From Lachnospiraceae bacterium (GTDB lineage Bacteria; Bacillota; Clostridia; Lachnospirales; Lachnospiraceae): a DNA stretch of 64,000 nucleotides. The stretch's first letter is position 1. Each line of letters starts with the position of its first letter. Positions 1 to 8,729 of this stretch are shown one piece after another. Both the position numbers and the translations under genes were made by a program. Location of the stretch: assembly GCA_017500935.1 (NCBI GenBank), contig JAFVXW010000011.1, forward strand, positions 124,001 through 188,000, read 5' to 3'. The notes below the pieces were generated by a model, which was not told where the DNA came from, made no database searches, and saw nothing but the letters and a program-made list of their open reading frames with translations.

Positions 1-141
1 CAGATTTTCCAGATATCTGGCATATCCCAGACAATAGCGGTAAAAATAACTGCGGTCAGGCTCTTCAAAAAGTCCCGCCGCAAAAGGTTCTTCTATTTCA
101 TAAAATAAAGCGGCAATTTCATGTTTTTTTGCAGTATCCAT
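1..141 (-). CDS. Unknown protein, N-terminal 47 residues only
   Basis: The reading frame starts with ATG at 141, behind a GGAGAA ribosome site, and runs off the left edge without a stop. The visible part begins MDTAKKHEIAALFYE and is rich in acidic and aromatic residues; it shows no signal peptide or recognisable motif. It has its own promoter upstream and lies just beyond the terminator of the Rnf-like operon, so it is probably a separate transcription unit. I do not recognise the family. Confidence 0.6.
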   Translation of the reverse strand, partial: MDTAKKHEIAALFYEIEEPFAAGLFEEPDRSYFYRYCLGYARYLENL

Positions 142-193
142 TTCTGATTCTCCTTTTTACAGACAGTATACATACAATAAGAAACTTATTTAT

Positions 194-223
194 ATTATAT
201 AATTTTTTGTCCAAACAGTTCAA
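194..223 (-). promoter_or_regulatory. Promoter of the left-edge gene
   Basis: On the minus strand there is a -35 box TTGAAC and a perfect -10 box TATAAT separated by 18 bases. Transcription would start about 45 bases upstream of the ATG at 141. Confidence 0.55.
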
Positions 224-225
224 CA

Positions 226-261
226 AGAAAAAGACTGCAGAAAAAACTTTCCGCAGTCTTT
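226..261 (-). terminator. Terminator of the Rnf-like operon
   Basis: A stem of AAAGACTGC paired with GCAGTCTTT (230-238 with 253-261) is followed on the minus strand by a run of T. It lies 14 bases after the last gene of the operon. Confidence 0.7.
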
Positions 262-274
262 GTTATTTTTTATC

Positions 275-712
275 TTATAAAAGTATTCCCGCAAAACACT
301 GCGCAGCCAGATACAGACACAGCGCGCAGACAACGGGTGTCAGTACAGAGCCGCTTCCGGAACGCATCCGCTCCTGCATGGCGGAAAACAGCCAGGTCAC
401 TGCAGTAAATACCGCACCGCCGCATAATGCAAGCTTTAAGATCTGCATACCGGATACAAAGCCTGCCGCCCAGGGCAGAATGCCAAAGGTTACTGCCGCC
501 AGTACAAAAATCCAGAGGTAATCACGTCCGGCATCCGGTTTCCGATAATGATCTGCAAGCAAAGCAAGCAGAGAAAGCAGCACCAGCTCCGGGATTTGGG
601 GCTCACGCAGGATCACAACAGGAGCAAATACACGCACCAGACATGCTGCAAGCAATACCGCACCAAGGATCACTGCCAGAATGACATTCAGAAACAAAGT
701 ATTATTTTTCAT
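275..712 (-). CDS. Small membrane protein, last gene of the Rnf-like operon
   Basis: A protein of 145 residues made almost wholly of hydrophobic segments, about four or five membrane helices. The start MKNNTLFLN at 712 lies 4 bases after the stop of rnfG, so the two are translated together; the longer open frame would overlap rnfG. It takes the place where rnfE or rnfA would be expected, but the residues I can compare do not resemble the RnfA/RnfE family. Inference: a membrane partner of the RnfCDG module, possibly standing in for the missing RnfA/E ion-channel pair. Function unknown. Confidence 0.75.
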   Translation of the reverse strand: MKNNTLFLNVILAVILGAVLLAACLVRVFAPVVILREPQIPELVLLSLLALLADHYRKPDAGRDYLWIFVLAAVTFGILPWAAGFVSGMQILKLALCGGAVFTAVTWLFSAMQERMRSGSGSVLTPVVCALCLYLAAQCFAGILL

Positions 713-716
713 CTTC

Positions 717-1256
717 TCAACCTCCCCAGCTTGTGGCACCGGATGAAGCATCCGCACCTGTCACATAGGCAACTGCGGAATTGACACTGCGGGTAACTGC
801 CTTGGATGTTACGGTCGCGCCGCTGATGGCATCCACCGTAGTTCCCACGCTGGCTTCACCGGAAGTATTTAAAAACTGTGCCAGAAATTCCACATCATTT
901 AAAGCACTTGCTCCAAGCCCGGGTGTCTCTGCCATTTTGTCTATCACAACACCGGTGACAGTGCCTTTGCTGCTGACACCTACCAGCATGGTGATGGGAT
1001 CCACATATCCCTGGGTACAGGTTTGGATCACAAATCCGTTTTCAGCCTTATAGACCTTCTGAATATTGACATCTTCGCCGGTATAGACTTCTTCTGTAAA
1101 TTCCTGACTGCCGGGCAAAAGGGTGTGCAGCAAAATATCCAGCTTTTTTGCCTCATTTTTCTGTTCCAGAGAAGAAAGTCCCGTCGAAACTGCAAATAAG
1201 ATCACCGCTGTCAGAAAGATCACAGCTGCCGGAAACACAACTTTTTTCAGTTTCAT
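717..1256 (-). CDS. rnfG: RnfG-like flavin-carrying electron transport subunit
   Basis: A protein of 179 residues with an N-terminal membrane helix (about residues 7-27) and an extracytoplasmic FMN-binding domain. The flavinylation motif SGATVTSKAV is present near residue 145, with Thr148 the expected FMN attachment site; a second SGAT occurs at the extreme C-terminus. RnfG carries electrons outside the membrane between other flavin or iron-sulfur subunits. The start overlaps the rnfD stop in ATGA. The ApbE transferase that would attach the FMN is coded upstream in the same operon. Confidence 0.92.
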   Translation of the reverse strand: MKLKKVVFPAAVIFLTAVILFAVSTGLSSLEQKNEAKKLDILLHTLLPGSQEFTEEVYTGEDVNIQKVYKAENGFVIQTCTQGYVDPITMLVGVSSKGTVTGVVIDKMAETPGLGASALNDVEFLAQFLNTSGEASVGTTVDAISGATVTSKAVTRSVNSAVAYVTGADASSGATSWGG

Positions 1257-2194
1257 ACGGTTCCTCCTTTCTTTGTGCCAAATCTGCGGGGTGCTGTATA
1301 ACGGTCAATGGTCCATGCACAGGCATTCATCAAAAGAACCGCATAGGTAACACCTTCTGGGTACAGACCGTTGTTTCTGAAAAATACAGTGAGAACACCG
1401 CAGCCGATACCGTAAAGGATCTGTCCTTTTTTGGTAACCGGAGAAGAAGCATAATCTGTTGCCATAAAGAAGGCTCCCAGCATAATACCGCCGCCAAACA
1501 GGTTATAAAGCATCCATTCCACAGGATTGCCTGCCTTGGCAAACACAAGTGTCAGCACCGCTGCAGAACCCAGATAGGAAAGCGGAATACGCAGGCTGAT
1601 CACTTTTTTATAAACCAGATATGCACCGCCGGCAAGCAGTGCCAGCGCAGAAACTTCACCGATACAACCGGGAATATTTCCGATAAACATGCTCAAAAGG
1701 CTTGTGTCCGGAATTGCCGGCATTACCATCTGGTGCAGAGGTGTCGCATGGGAAACCGCATCCACATCTGTCGCAAACCTGGTCATTGCCGCCGGAAACA
1801 AAAGCATCATCAAAGCACGTCCTGCCAGTGCCGGGTTAAAAACATTCTGTCCAAGACCGCCGCTTAAAATCTTTACCACAAGAATCGCAAACACACTGCC
1901 GATTATGATCTGCCAGAAAGGTACTGTCACAGGAAGTGTCATAGCCAGCAGTACACCGGTAACGATAGCGGAACAGTCAACAACCGTATTGCGTTTTTTG
2001 GCGATCACACAATACAGCCATTCTGCTGCCACGGCAGATGCAGCGGATACCAGCACACATAAAAGCGCCCTGAATCCAAACTGCCATATCCCCACTGCCA
2101 AAGCAGGCAGCAGAGCGATCACCACATCCAGCATGATGCGGTTTGTTCTGAAATTACCGCGGATATGCGGAGAGGAAGCAACTGTTAATCTCAT
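1253..2194 (-). CDS. rnfD: RnfD-like membrane subunit of the electron transport complex
   Basis: A protein of 313 residues, multi-pass membrane, of the NqrB/RnfD family. The start MRLTVASSP at 2194 is chosen over the longer frame because it follows GGAGG and overlaps the rnfC stop by ATGA. The sequence SHATPL near residue 148 matches the position of the threonine that carries covalent FMN in RnfD/NqrB (Thr151 here). It should sit in the cytoplasmic membrane between RnfC and RnfG. Length is near the usual 310-350 residues. Confidence 0.93.
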   Translation of the reverse strand: MRLTVASSPHIRGNFRTNRIMLDVVIALLPALAVGIWQFGFRALLCVLVSAASAVAAEWLYCVIAKKRNTVVDCSAIVTGVLLAMTLPVTVPFWQIIIGSVFAILVVKILSGGLGQNVFNPALAGRALMMLLFPAAMTRFATDVDAVSHATPLHQMVMPAIPDTSLLSMFIGNIPGCIGEVSALALLAGGAYLVYKKVISLRIPLSYLGSAAVLTLVFAKAGNPVEWMLYNLFGGGIMLGAFFMATDYASSPVTKKGQILYGIGCGVLTVFFRNNGLYPEGVTYAVLLMNACAWTIDRYTAPRRFGTKKGGTV

Positions 2195-3495
2195 TTGGTA
2201 TTCGCCTCCTTCAGTTCTTTTTTGCCTTTTCGGAAGGTTTCCACAAGCGGAAGCTTTCCGGGACAGGTAAAGGAACAGCTGCCGCATTCGATGCAGTCAG
2301 TGATATTTAATCTTTCCAGCTCTTTTATATTGCCTGCCTGTTCATAGCGATACAGATATAAAGGCTGCAGTTTCATGGGGCATACCTCCACGCACTTACC
2401 GCAGCGGATACATACAGGATTTTCTGCTGCACCGTTTTTGTCCTTTAACAGACACAGAATGGAGTTGGTCGCCTTGACAACCGGAACTTCCAGCGTATTC
2501 TGGGCAACCCCCATCATGGGACCGCCGCTGATGACGCGCTCCGTCTTTTCATTCATGCCGCCTGCGGCCTGGATCAGATCCCGGAAAGGTGTGCCAATGC
2601 GTACAATAAAGTTCTGGGGATTTTCCACTGCTTCACCGGAAACTGTCACGATTCTTTGTGTCAGCGGCATACCAAGGCACACTGCCCGGTAGATCGCTGC
2701 AAAAGTAGATACGTTAAATACAGCACAGTTTACGGAAACCGGCAGTTTTGCAGGCGGCACTTCCCTGCCTGTCAGTGCCTGCACCAGCTGTTTTTCCGCG
2801 CCCTGCGGATAGCGGGTAGGTAAAACCTTTAACTCGATCTCAGAAAATTCTCCCAGATAGGTCTGAATCTTTTCAATCGCTTCTTTTTTATTGTCTTCCA
2901 CTGCCAGAACCAGACGGTCAGGGTTCAAAACCTGCTTTAAAATGCGCATACCGCGCAGAACATGCTCCGGATTGGTGCGAAGCAGGGAATCGTCGGCCGT
3001 GATATAGGGTTCACATTCACAGGCATTGGCGATCAGGGTATCCACATTTCCCATGGCTGAAAGGGCTTTTACATTGCCGGGAAACGCCGCGCCGCCCATG
3101 CCTACGATACCGGCTTCACGGATGGCTGCCAGAATCTCGTCGTGAGTCATTTCTTCCGGATTCTGTTCCTTTGCCTCTGCGGTCGTATCCTGAAAATCAT
3201 TTTTGATGACAACTGCCGTCACCATCTGTCCGTTGGGATGGGGACGCTGCTCCACTGCTGTCACGACACCGGAAACGGAGGCATGTACAGGCACGCAAAG
3301 GCCTTCTCCGTCACCGATCTTTTGACCGCGCAGCACCTGGTCTCCCACCTGCACCAGCGGCTTACAGGGTGCACCGATATGCTGCTGCATCGGGATCACC
3401 ACCTCTGCCGGGGTGACAGTGGTAAAATTGGTGTTCCCTGTGGACATTTCCTTGTTATATTTCGGATGAATTCCTCCAAAAAACAGGTGTTTCAT
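2191..3495 (-). CDS. rnfC: RnfC-like NADH-oxidising iron-sulfur subunit
   Basis: A protein of 434 residues with the RnfC order: N-terminal barrel-sandwich domain, a glycine-rich stretch GMGGAAFPG (near 132) for FMN/NADH, a SLBB domain, and two 4Fe-4S motifs, CIRCGKCVEVCP (near 362) and CIECGSCSFTCP (near 401). In Rnf complexes this subunit exchanges electrons with NADH at the inner face of the membrane. First of the three Rnf genes, 42 bases after the apbE stop. No rnfB, the usual ferredoxin-facing subunit, is present next to it. Confidence 0.94.
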   Translation of the reverse strand: MKHLFFGGIHPKYNKEMSTGNTNFTTVTPAEVVIPMQQHIGAPCKPLVQVGDQVLRGQKIGDGEGLCVPVHASVSGVVTAVEQRPHPNGQMVTAVVIKNDFQDTTAEAKEQNPEEMTHDEILAAIREAGIVGMGGAAFPGNVKALSAMGNVDTLIANACECEPYITADDSLLRTNPEHVLRGMRILKQVLNPDRLVLAVEDNKKEAIEKIQTYLGEFSEIELKVLPTRYPQGAEKQLVQALTGREVPPAKLPVSVNCAVFNVSTFAAIYRAVCLGMPLTQRIVTVSGEAVENPQNFIVRIGTPFRDLIQAAGGMNEKTERVISGGPMMGVAQNTLEVPVVKATNSILCLLKDKNGAAENPVCIRCGKCVEVCPMKLQPLYLYRYEQAGNIKELERLNITDCIECGSCSFTCPGKLPLVETFRKGKKELKEANTK

Positions 3496-3537
3496 TCTTC
3501 TTTTTACCTCATTGCATTCGTTACTGTCTCTTCACAG

Positions 3538-4668
3538 TTACGTTCGTATCAAATCTTTAAAACCGGGGCTGTAAAAAATCTCTCCGTCAGCATTCACCCA
3601 CATCGCTGCAGCGTCATACTGTTTCAGAAGCTTTTGCCCGCTTTCCAGATCCATTAAAAACAAAGCCGTGGAAAGCGCATCCGCCTGTCCGGAATCCTCA
3701 CAGATAATGGTAACACTGCGCCAGTAAGCAGACGGAAAAAGTGTGTCGGGATCAATGATGTGATGGTACTGTTTCCCATCCACGGCATAGGTTCGCTGAT
3801 AATCACCGCTTGTAACCACACAGCCGCTTTTTACATAAACCGTATGCAGATACTCGTTTGCATCCCCATCCGGTTTCTGAATGCCGATCACCCAGGCAGT
3901 TCCCTGGGCATCCTTAGGTCCTGTTGCGCAGACATTGCCGCCCACGCTGATCAGAAAACCGCCATCCTCTGCCGGATATTTGGCCGCAAATTCATCTGCT
4001 GCTTTCTGGGTTGCCCAGCCCTTGGCGATGGCTCCCACATCCAGACGCATATCGGGATCGGAAAGAAAAACCGTGGAAGCTTCCCTGTCGATCACCAGCT
4101 TCTTCATGTCCGTATGTTCTGCCGCAGCTTTGAGCTTCTCTGTTTCCGGAAGATAAGCATGCACCGGATCATTGATGCTGTCATTGCGCGCCGTGTGCCA
4201 CAGATACAGGACACTTCCCATCGCTGCATTGACGCGCCCGTTTGTCTGCTCATAATATTCTTTACAGTCTGCAAGCATTTCCACAATGGCTGCATCCACC
4301 TTTACCGGCGCGATTCCTGCCTGATCATTAATGGTCTTAATATTATTGACACCTTCATAATCGTTGTAAACATCAAACAGCTGATGATAATACAAAAGAC
4401 TGTCATAAACCGCCTGTGCCTGCTGCGTAAAAACTTCCTCATTTTCCGCTTTTCCCACAACCGTGGTCACGGTGTTGAACAGATCCAGAAAAGTAGCCTG
4501 ATACTGCGTTTTTTCTGTACGGGCATTTTTTCCCCCGGACACTGCATCTGTCCCCGGCTGCATACTGCAGCCTGTCAGAAAACAAAGCATCAGCATAATT
4601 CCTGTCATGATCCACAGACATTTGCCCAGGGTATTACATTTTGTCTTGATACGCTCGTTTCTTTTCAT
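3538..4668 (-). CDS. apbE: ApbE-type FAD:protein FMN transferase, lipoprotein
   Basis: A protein of 376 residues with a lipoprotein signal ending LTGC near residue 34. The ApbE core is seen in DVGAIAKGWATQKAADE, GGFLISVGGNV and the HHIIDPDT metal and flavin site. The enzyme transfers FMN from FAD to threonine of exported proteins bearing an S/T-G-A-T/S motif; RnfG and RnfD in this operon are the obvious targets. The start at 4668 is 3 bases from the stop of the preceding lipoprotein gene; a good ribosome site is lacking, which suggests coupled translation. Confidence 0.93.
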   Translation of the reverse strand: MKRNERIKTKCNTLGKCLWIMTGIMLMLCFLTGCSMQPGTDAVSGGKNARTEKTQYQATFLDLFNTVTTVVGKAENEEVFTQQAQAVYDSLLYYHQLFDVYNDYEGVNNIKTINDQAGIAPVKVDAAIVEMLADCKEYYEQTNGRVNAAMGSVLYLWHTARNDSINDPVHAYLPETEKLKAAAEHTDMKKLVIDREASTVFLSDPDMRLDVGAIAKGWATQKAADEFAAKYPAEDGGFLISVGGNVCATGPKDAQGTAWVIGIQKPDGDANEYLHTVYVKSGCVVTSGDYQRTYAVDGKQYHHIIDPDTLFPSAYWRSVTIICEDSGQADALSTALFLMDLESGQKLLKQYDAAAMWVNADGEIFYSPGFKDLIRT

Positions 4669-4671
4669 TTT

Positions 4672-5805
4672 TTATTCAGCAGCCTTTTCGATCAGATTCA
4701 TAAAGCCGCCTACTGCGATAGTTACGGTGCTTGCCAGATCTGCATCGGTGGGGGCAGTCTTTTCATTTACCGCAATACCGGATACTTCTGCCGCGGTTTT
4801 GCCGGTAACATATTCTGCAAAGGAAGCTGCCTGTTCGTTCCATTCGTAGGTGCTGCCTGCGTACAGCTTCATGCCGTAACCTTCACCCAGTTCATTCTTG
4901 GTCAGTACATCCGCCGCCAGATCTGTGGTGATCGCGCCTGCCGCATCAAAAGCAACCTTTGCCTGTACGCTGTCAAGATAACAGCTGGTGATCACATCCG
5001 CATTCATAGTCAGAACCGCAAAATCGGAATCCAGCTGTGCTGTACCGTTATTTTCCGCGTCTGCATCTGCACTGCTGCCGATACCGGAGATCACTGCCAG
5101 ACGAAGATCATCGCCCTTTACTGCGCCAAGATGCTGCGCGTTATTAACAGCTTCTTCGATCGCTGCCACATAGCCGCCAAGATAGATGGTTGCGGTGGAA
5201 GCCAGATCTGCATCCACTGCCATGCCGGTTTCCCCTACTGCACCGTTTTTCAGTTCATCCAGAGTTTTGCCCTCTGCGTAAGCAGCCAGTGCTGCCGCCT
5301 GTTCATTCCATTCATATTTGGCACCGCCGTAAAGCTTCATGCCATAGTTTTCACCCAGTTCATCCTTGGTCAGAATTTCTGCTGCCAGATCAGAAGTGAT
5401 CACGCCGTCTTCGCCAAAATTTACAGTCGCTGGAACGCTGTCAATACGGCAGGCATCAATCACGCCGTCTTCGCCTACCGTAACTGCTGCCACGGTAATG
5501 TCAAACTTGGCTGCACCTTCATTTTCTGCATCTGCGCTGACAGAATCAGCCAGATTTACCATAACGGAAAGGCCTGTTTTGACTGCCTGCGCATCGCCCT
5601 GTACTGCTTCTGCATTGTCTGCTGCATCGTTCTGCGCAGGTACGGTAACCTCAATATTTTCTACCGCTTCCAGAATTTCATCCAGCTTTGCCGCAAGTTC
5701 ACCGCATTCACAATTATTATTGTAAACAACAGGTGTACCCACACATCCGCTCAGCATGCTTACTGCCAGTACGGAGCTCACAAAAACTCCCATTTTCTTT
5801 CTCAT
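4672..5805 (-). CDS. Two-repeat lipoprotein of the electron transfer operon
   Basis: A protein of 377 residues. The start MRKKMGVF follows GGAGGAA; the longer frame begins at a TTG inside that site. A lipobox MLSGC is followed by a short coiled region and two tandem repeats of about 140 residues, each holding ITSD/ITTDLAA-like, LGE.YGMKLY, YEWNEQAA and DADLAST blocks. Place in the operon suggests the role of PplA, the flavinylated lipoprotein of Listeria electron export. However, no S/T-G-A-T/S flavinylation motif is visible, so cofactor binding, if any, must differ. Surface electron carrier is inference only. Confidence 0.8.
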   Translation of the reverse strand: MRKKMGVFVSSVLAVSMLSGCVGTPVVYNNNCECGELAAKLDEILEAVENIEVTVPAQNDAADNAEAVQGDAQAVKTGLSVMVNLADSVSADAENEGAAKFDITVAAVTVGEDGVIDACRIDSVPATVNFGEDGVITSDLAAEILTKDELGENYGMKLYGGAKYEWNEQAAALAAYAEGKTLDELKNGAVGETGMAVDADLASTATIYLGGYVAAIEEAVNNAQHLGAVKGDDLRLAVISGIGSSADADAENNGTAQLDSDFAVLTMNADVITSCYLDSVQAKVAFDAAGAITTDLAADVLTKNELGEGYGMKLYAGSTYEWNEQAASFAEYVTGKTAAEVSGIAVNEKTAPTDADLASTVTIAVGGFMNLIEKAAE

Positions 5806-5903
5806 AAAATATTCCTCCAATTATTTGTCTGCAGCGGCTTTCATTCCCGCTGCCTGTATCTGCTCATGTCCTTTCTGCGGACATGTCTGCATTTTTTATA
5901 AAT

Positions 5904-6419
5904 TCAAAAGGCACTGTCAGTCTGCGTTTTTTTTACCACACGCAGGACACCTGCCGCCATGGCACCGGTGGCAAATCCGGTCACAAGGCAAACGGCTAAA
6001 AGCCAGGGCAGATAAGCTGCGATATAAACGGTCTGCATCAAGACCATTGCTGCGCCAATCTGTCCTATATTATGCGCAGCTGCTCCCAAAATACTGACTC
6101 CGTATATGGAGAAAATGCGGAGTCTGGATACCAGTATCATCACAGCCACCGCAAACAGACCGCCGGTTAAGGAAAACGCCAGTCCGGTGATCCCGCCGCC
6201 AAAAACAGCTCCCAATATACAGCGCAGGATCAAAATTATGACTGCGCTGCCGCTTCCCATACACTGCAGCGCCACCAAAGTCACAATATTGGCAAGCCCC
6301 AGCTTGATTCCCGGCAAAGGGATCAGCATCTGCAGCGGAAAAAAACGTTCCATATAAGATAAAACCAGTGCCAGAGAAAGCAAAAGTGCACACTGTGCCA
6401 GTAGTTTTGTTGTTTTCAT
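5904..6419 (-). CDS. eetB: Gx transporter family membrane protein (EetB-like)
   Basis: A protein of 171 residues with about five membrane helices and the family signature LPGIKLGLANIVTLVALQ (near residue 36), often annotated as heptaprenyl diphosphate synthase component I. In Listeria and Enterococcus the homologue EetB lies beside EetA in the extracellular electron transfer locus and is needed for electron export; the molecular role is not settled. Here it follows the NusG-domain-II gene by 5 bases and precedes the lipoprotein and apbE, which fits that context. The symbol rests on family and neighbours. Confidence 0.85.
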   Translation of the reverse strand: MKTTKLLAQCALLLSLALVLSYMERFFPLQMLIPLPGIKLGLANIVTLVALQCMGSGSAVIILILRCILGAVFGGGITGLAFSLTGGLFAVAVMILVSRLRIFSIYGVSILGAAAHNIGQIGAAMVLMQTVYIAAYLPWLLAVCLVTGFATGAMAAGVLRVVKKTQTDSAF

Positions 6420-6424
6420 CCTGC

Positions 6425-6811
6425 TTACCCCACCACAAAATCCACTTCTGCCTCTGTACCGGTGATCCTGATCTCCACGCGGTTTGGCAGGCAGATGATA
6501 CTGCGGCCGACTAAACTGATCCAGCCGCTGTGTACGCAGTCTTCACCCGGGCAGTCAGAAGCTGTCACTGCCACCTTTCCATTCCGGATTTCGATGACAT
6601 TGTGATAATCTCCGTCAATCTCTACCACTGCATCTGTATGCAGCGGCAATTCTTTTATCAGTTTCTGGTCCTGATAAATCTCTGCCACTGCAGCGCTTTT
6701 GTGCTCTTTATCAGGCAAAAAAGCAGCTCCGGTGCAGACAGCGAGCAAAATAACTAATAAAACCGCCAGGATATCTCCCTTTTGAAAACTCAGTTTCAGA
6801 TTATGTTTCAT
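6425..6811 (-). CDS. eetA: NusG domain II protein (EetA-like), first gene of the operon
   Basis: A protein of 128 residues: short cytoplasmic start, one membrane helix (about residues 13-33), then an exported NusG domain II with the family pattern CPGEDCVHSGWIS and SIICLPNRVEI. Homologues stand with Gx transporter genes in electron export loci. The start MKHNLKLS is preferred; the longer frame begins with TTG. The gap to the histidine kinase (6812-6891) holds an inverted repeat CTTAA-N6-TTAAG and an imperfect -10 (TATAAC), so the operon may have its own regulated promoter, but I could not fix a convincing -35. Confidence 0.85.
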   Translation of the reverse strand: MKHNLKLSFQKGDILAVLLVILLAVCTGAAFLPDKEHKSAAVAEIYQDQKLIKELPLHTDAVVEIDGDYHNVIEIRNGKVAVTASDCPGEDCVHSGWISLVGRSIICLPNRVEIRITGTEAEVDFVVG

Positions 6812-6891
6812 TTCTTTTTCAGTCCATTCCAAACTTGTTATAATTTTAACAGATCATTCTTAAAGCCATATAGATACAACCTTAATATTTG

Positions 6892-8673
6892 TTAAGATAT
6901 CGTTTCCGATGACAAATTTTCTTCAAAACGCGGCAGAGATACCAGAAATGTTGTACCGCTTCCCGGGCTGCTCTCCACCTCGATCCTGCCCTGGTGATCC
7001 TCCACCACCTGCGCTGCAATGGCAAGTCCCAGACCGGTTCCCTTTCCGGCTTCTTTAGTTGAAAAGAAGGGTTCAAAAATCTGCTTCTGATCCTCTTTTG
7101 AGATGCCGCAGCCGGTATCCTCAATCTGTATCAGAATCCACTTTTCATTAAACCATGTTCCGACTGTAAGGACTCCGCCCTCTTTTTCCATGGCCTGAAA
7201 ACTGTTTAGGATCAGGTTGATCAAAAGCTGTGAAATCTGTACCTCATTTGCATTAATACGCTGATCCCCGCAGTCCAGACGCAGACGTATCTCCACATTG
7301 ACCGGTTTTGCCGGGCGCAGCACCTCCAGTGTCCTGCGGATCAATTCGTCCGGTGACAGTTTTTGAAACACATTCGCGGAATTTTTCCGCGCCAGATCAG
7401 ACAATCTGGATATGATTTCCTTTGCTTTGCGGGAGGTATTGTAAATTTCCAGAATATCATCGTAAAGCTCCTCCTCTTCCGGCGGAAGCTTTTCCAGCGC
7501 CATCATGCTGTAGCCCATGATCGGTGTCAGCAGATTATTAAATTCATGGGCAATACTGGAAGTCAGCGTTCCTATGGTTTCCAGACGTTGACGGTGTGCC
7601 AGTTTCTGTGTCTGGCTGTTGAGCATTTCCATGGCTTCGTTTTTTTGTCTGAGTATGCCTGCTTCTTTCTGCATCCGGCTGTTTTTTCGCGCCTGCTTCC
7701 ATGCCAGTGCGGCCAGTAACAGAAACCCTGCCGCCGTCAGGCCAAAATAAAGGAACAGACCTGCGGCAGCCCTTTGCATGGAGTTTATGTGAGAGCCAAA
7801 ATCCATTATCGTCAGAATAGTAAAGAAGGAATTTGCCCCTTGTCCCACCGGTATGGCAGCCATACGTGCAAGGTATTTTTCTGTATCCTGTCCTGTATCT
7901 GCAGCCAAACGCCCAAATGCGAAACCGCTTTGGGCAGCTTTATTCCGGCCTTCCAAAAAGGCAAGCAGCGGTATCTGTTCATTCTCTTCCTGCATCTGTG
8001 AAATCTGCCTGATCTGCAGCTGACCCTGACTGCGCCAGATCAGGATCTGATTTTCCGTATCCTGTAACATGATCTGCTCTGTCTGCTGTCCGGACCATTC
8101 TCCTGCAATCTGCTCATAAAAATAATCCATTGTGATCAGCAGTGCGTAACCGACCCCGCTGTTTTTTTCATACAAAACCGTCAGGTAACGATTCCCCTGT
8201 CCGTCTGTTCCCGGATGCACATGTACAGTGCCTGCCTCTGTCTTTATTTCTGTCTGTATTTTTGCTTTCACAAAAATCTGATAATCTGTCCGTCCGCTGA
8301 CAGACTGCTGCAGACCGTCTTTGTTTCTGATCACCAGATCAGCCGTTTTTTCATCCCGCGCAGCAATGCTTTTTTTCAGTTCATACAAAAGATAATGACT
8401 GTCTCCGGTCTGTATCCAGTCCCGTTCAGCCTCCGAAACCTGTTTCTGCTCCGCAGTAAAGATCAGATTATCAATGCACTGATGCAGAAAATGATCCACA
8501 TTGCGGTCGGCACTGGATGCAAGCCTCATCAAATGACCGTCCTCGCGTTCCAGAACCTCTTTTCCATATCTGCTTATTTCTCTCTGCATCATGAAGATAC
8601 CGGCACAGCACACCAGCACATACAATATGACCGCTGCCGTTATCCGCAATCTCTTCCATTCTGTTTTTTTCAC
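6892..8673 (-). CDS. Membrane sensor histidine kinase
   Basis: A protein of 593 residues from GTG at 8673, which has AGGAG 8 bases upstream; the longer frame begins with TTG. One membrane helix near the N-terminus, a large extracellular region of about 270 residues, a second helix near 305-330, then HisKA with phospho-accepting His near 376 (SSIAHEFNN), N box NLILNSFQAM, G1 DTGCGIS and G2 GKGTGLGLAI. The dimerisation type resembles NtrB-like kinases. It lies 80 bases upstream of eetA on the same strand, so it may be co-transcribed with or control the electron transfer operon. The partner is probably the divergent response regulator. Confidence 0.9.
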   Translation of the reverse strand: MKKTEWKRLRITAAVILYVLVCCAGIFMMQREISRYGKEVLEREDGHLMRLASSADRNVDHFLHQCIDNLIFTAEQKQVSEAERDWIQTGDSHYLLYELKKSIAARDEKTADLVIRNKDGLQQSVSGRTDYQIFVKAKIQTEIKTEAGTVHVHPGTDGQGNRYLTVLYEKNSGVGYALLITMDYFYEQIAGEWSGQQTEQIMLQDTENQILIWRSQGQLQIRQISQMQEENEQIPLLAFLEGRNKAAQSGFAFGRLAADTGQDTEKYLARMAAIPVGQGANSFFTILTIMDFGSHINSMQRAAAGLFLYFGLTAAGFLLLAALAWKQARKNSRMQKEAGILRQKNEAMEMLNSQTQKLAHRQRLETIGTLTSSIAHEFNNLLTPIMGYSMMALEKLPPEEEELYDDILEIYNTSRKAKEIISRLSDLARKNSANVFQKLSPDELIRRTLEVLRPAKPVNVEIRLRLDCGDQRINANEVQISQLLINLILNSFQAMEKEGGVLTVGTWFNEKWILIQIEDTGCGISKEDQKQIFEPFFSTKEAGKGTGLGLAIAAQVVEDHQGRIEVESSPGSGTTFLVSLPRFEENLSSETIS

Positions 8674-8700
8674 CTTTATACTCCTGACTTTCAAAAAATC

Positions 8701-8729
8701 TTGTCAATAAAATCTGTTTTGATTATACT
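8701..8729 (+). promoter_or_regulatory. Promoter of the response regulator gene
   Basis: TTGTCA at 8701-8706 and TATACT at 8724-8729 are 17 bases apart. The start site would lie near 8736, giving a leader of about 57 bases. The -10 box overlaps that of the kinase promoter on the other strand. Confidence 0.65.

Noticed and set aside
3760..5901. Plus-strand open frame of 713 codons
   Set aside because: It lies opposite apbE and the two-repeat lipoprotein, has no ribosome site, and its translation is rich in Cys, His and Ile with no domain. It is a by-product of the codon use of the real genes.
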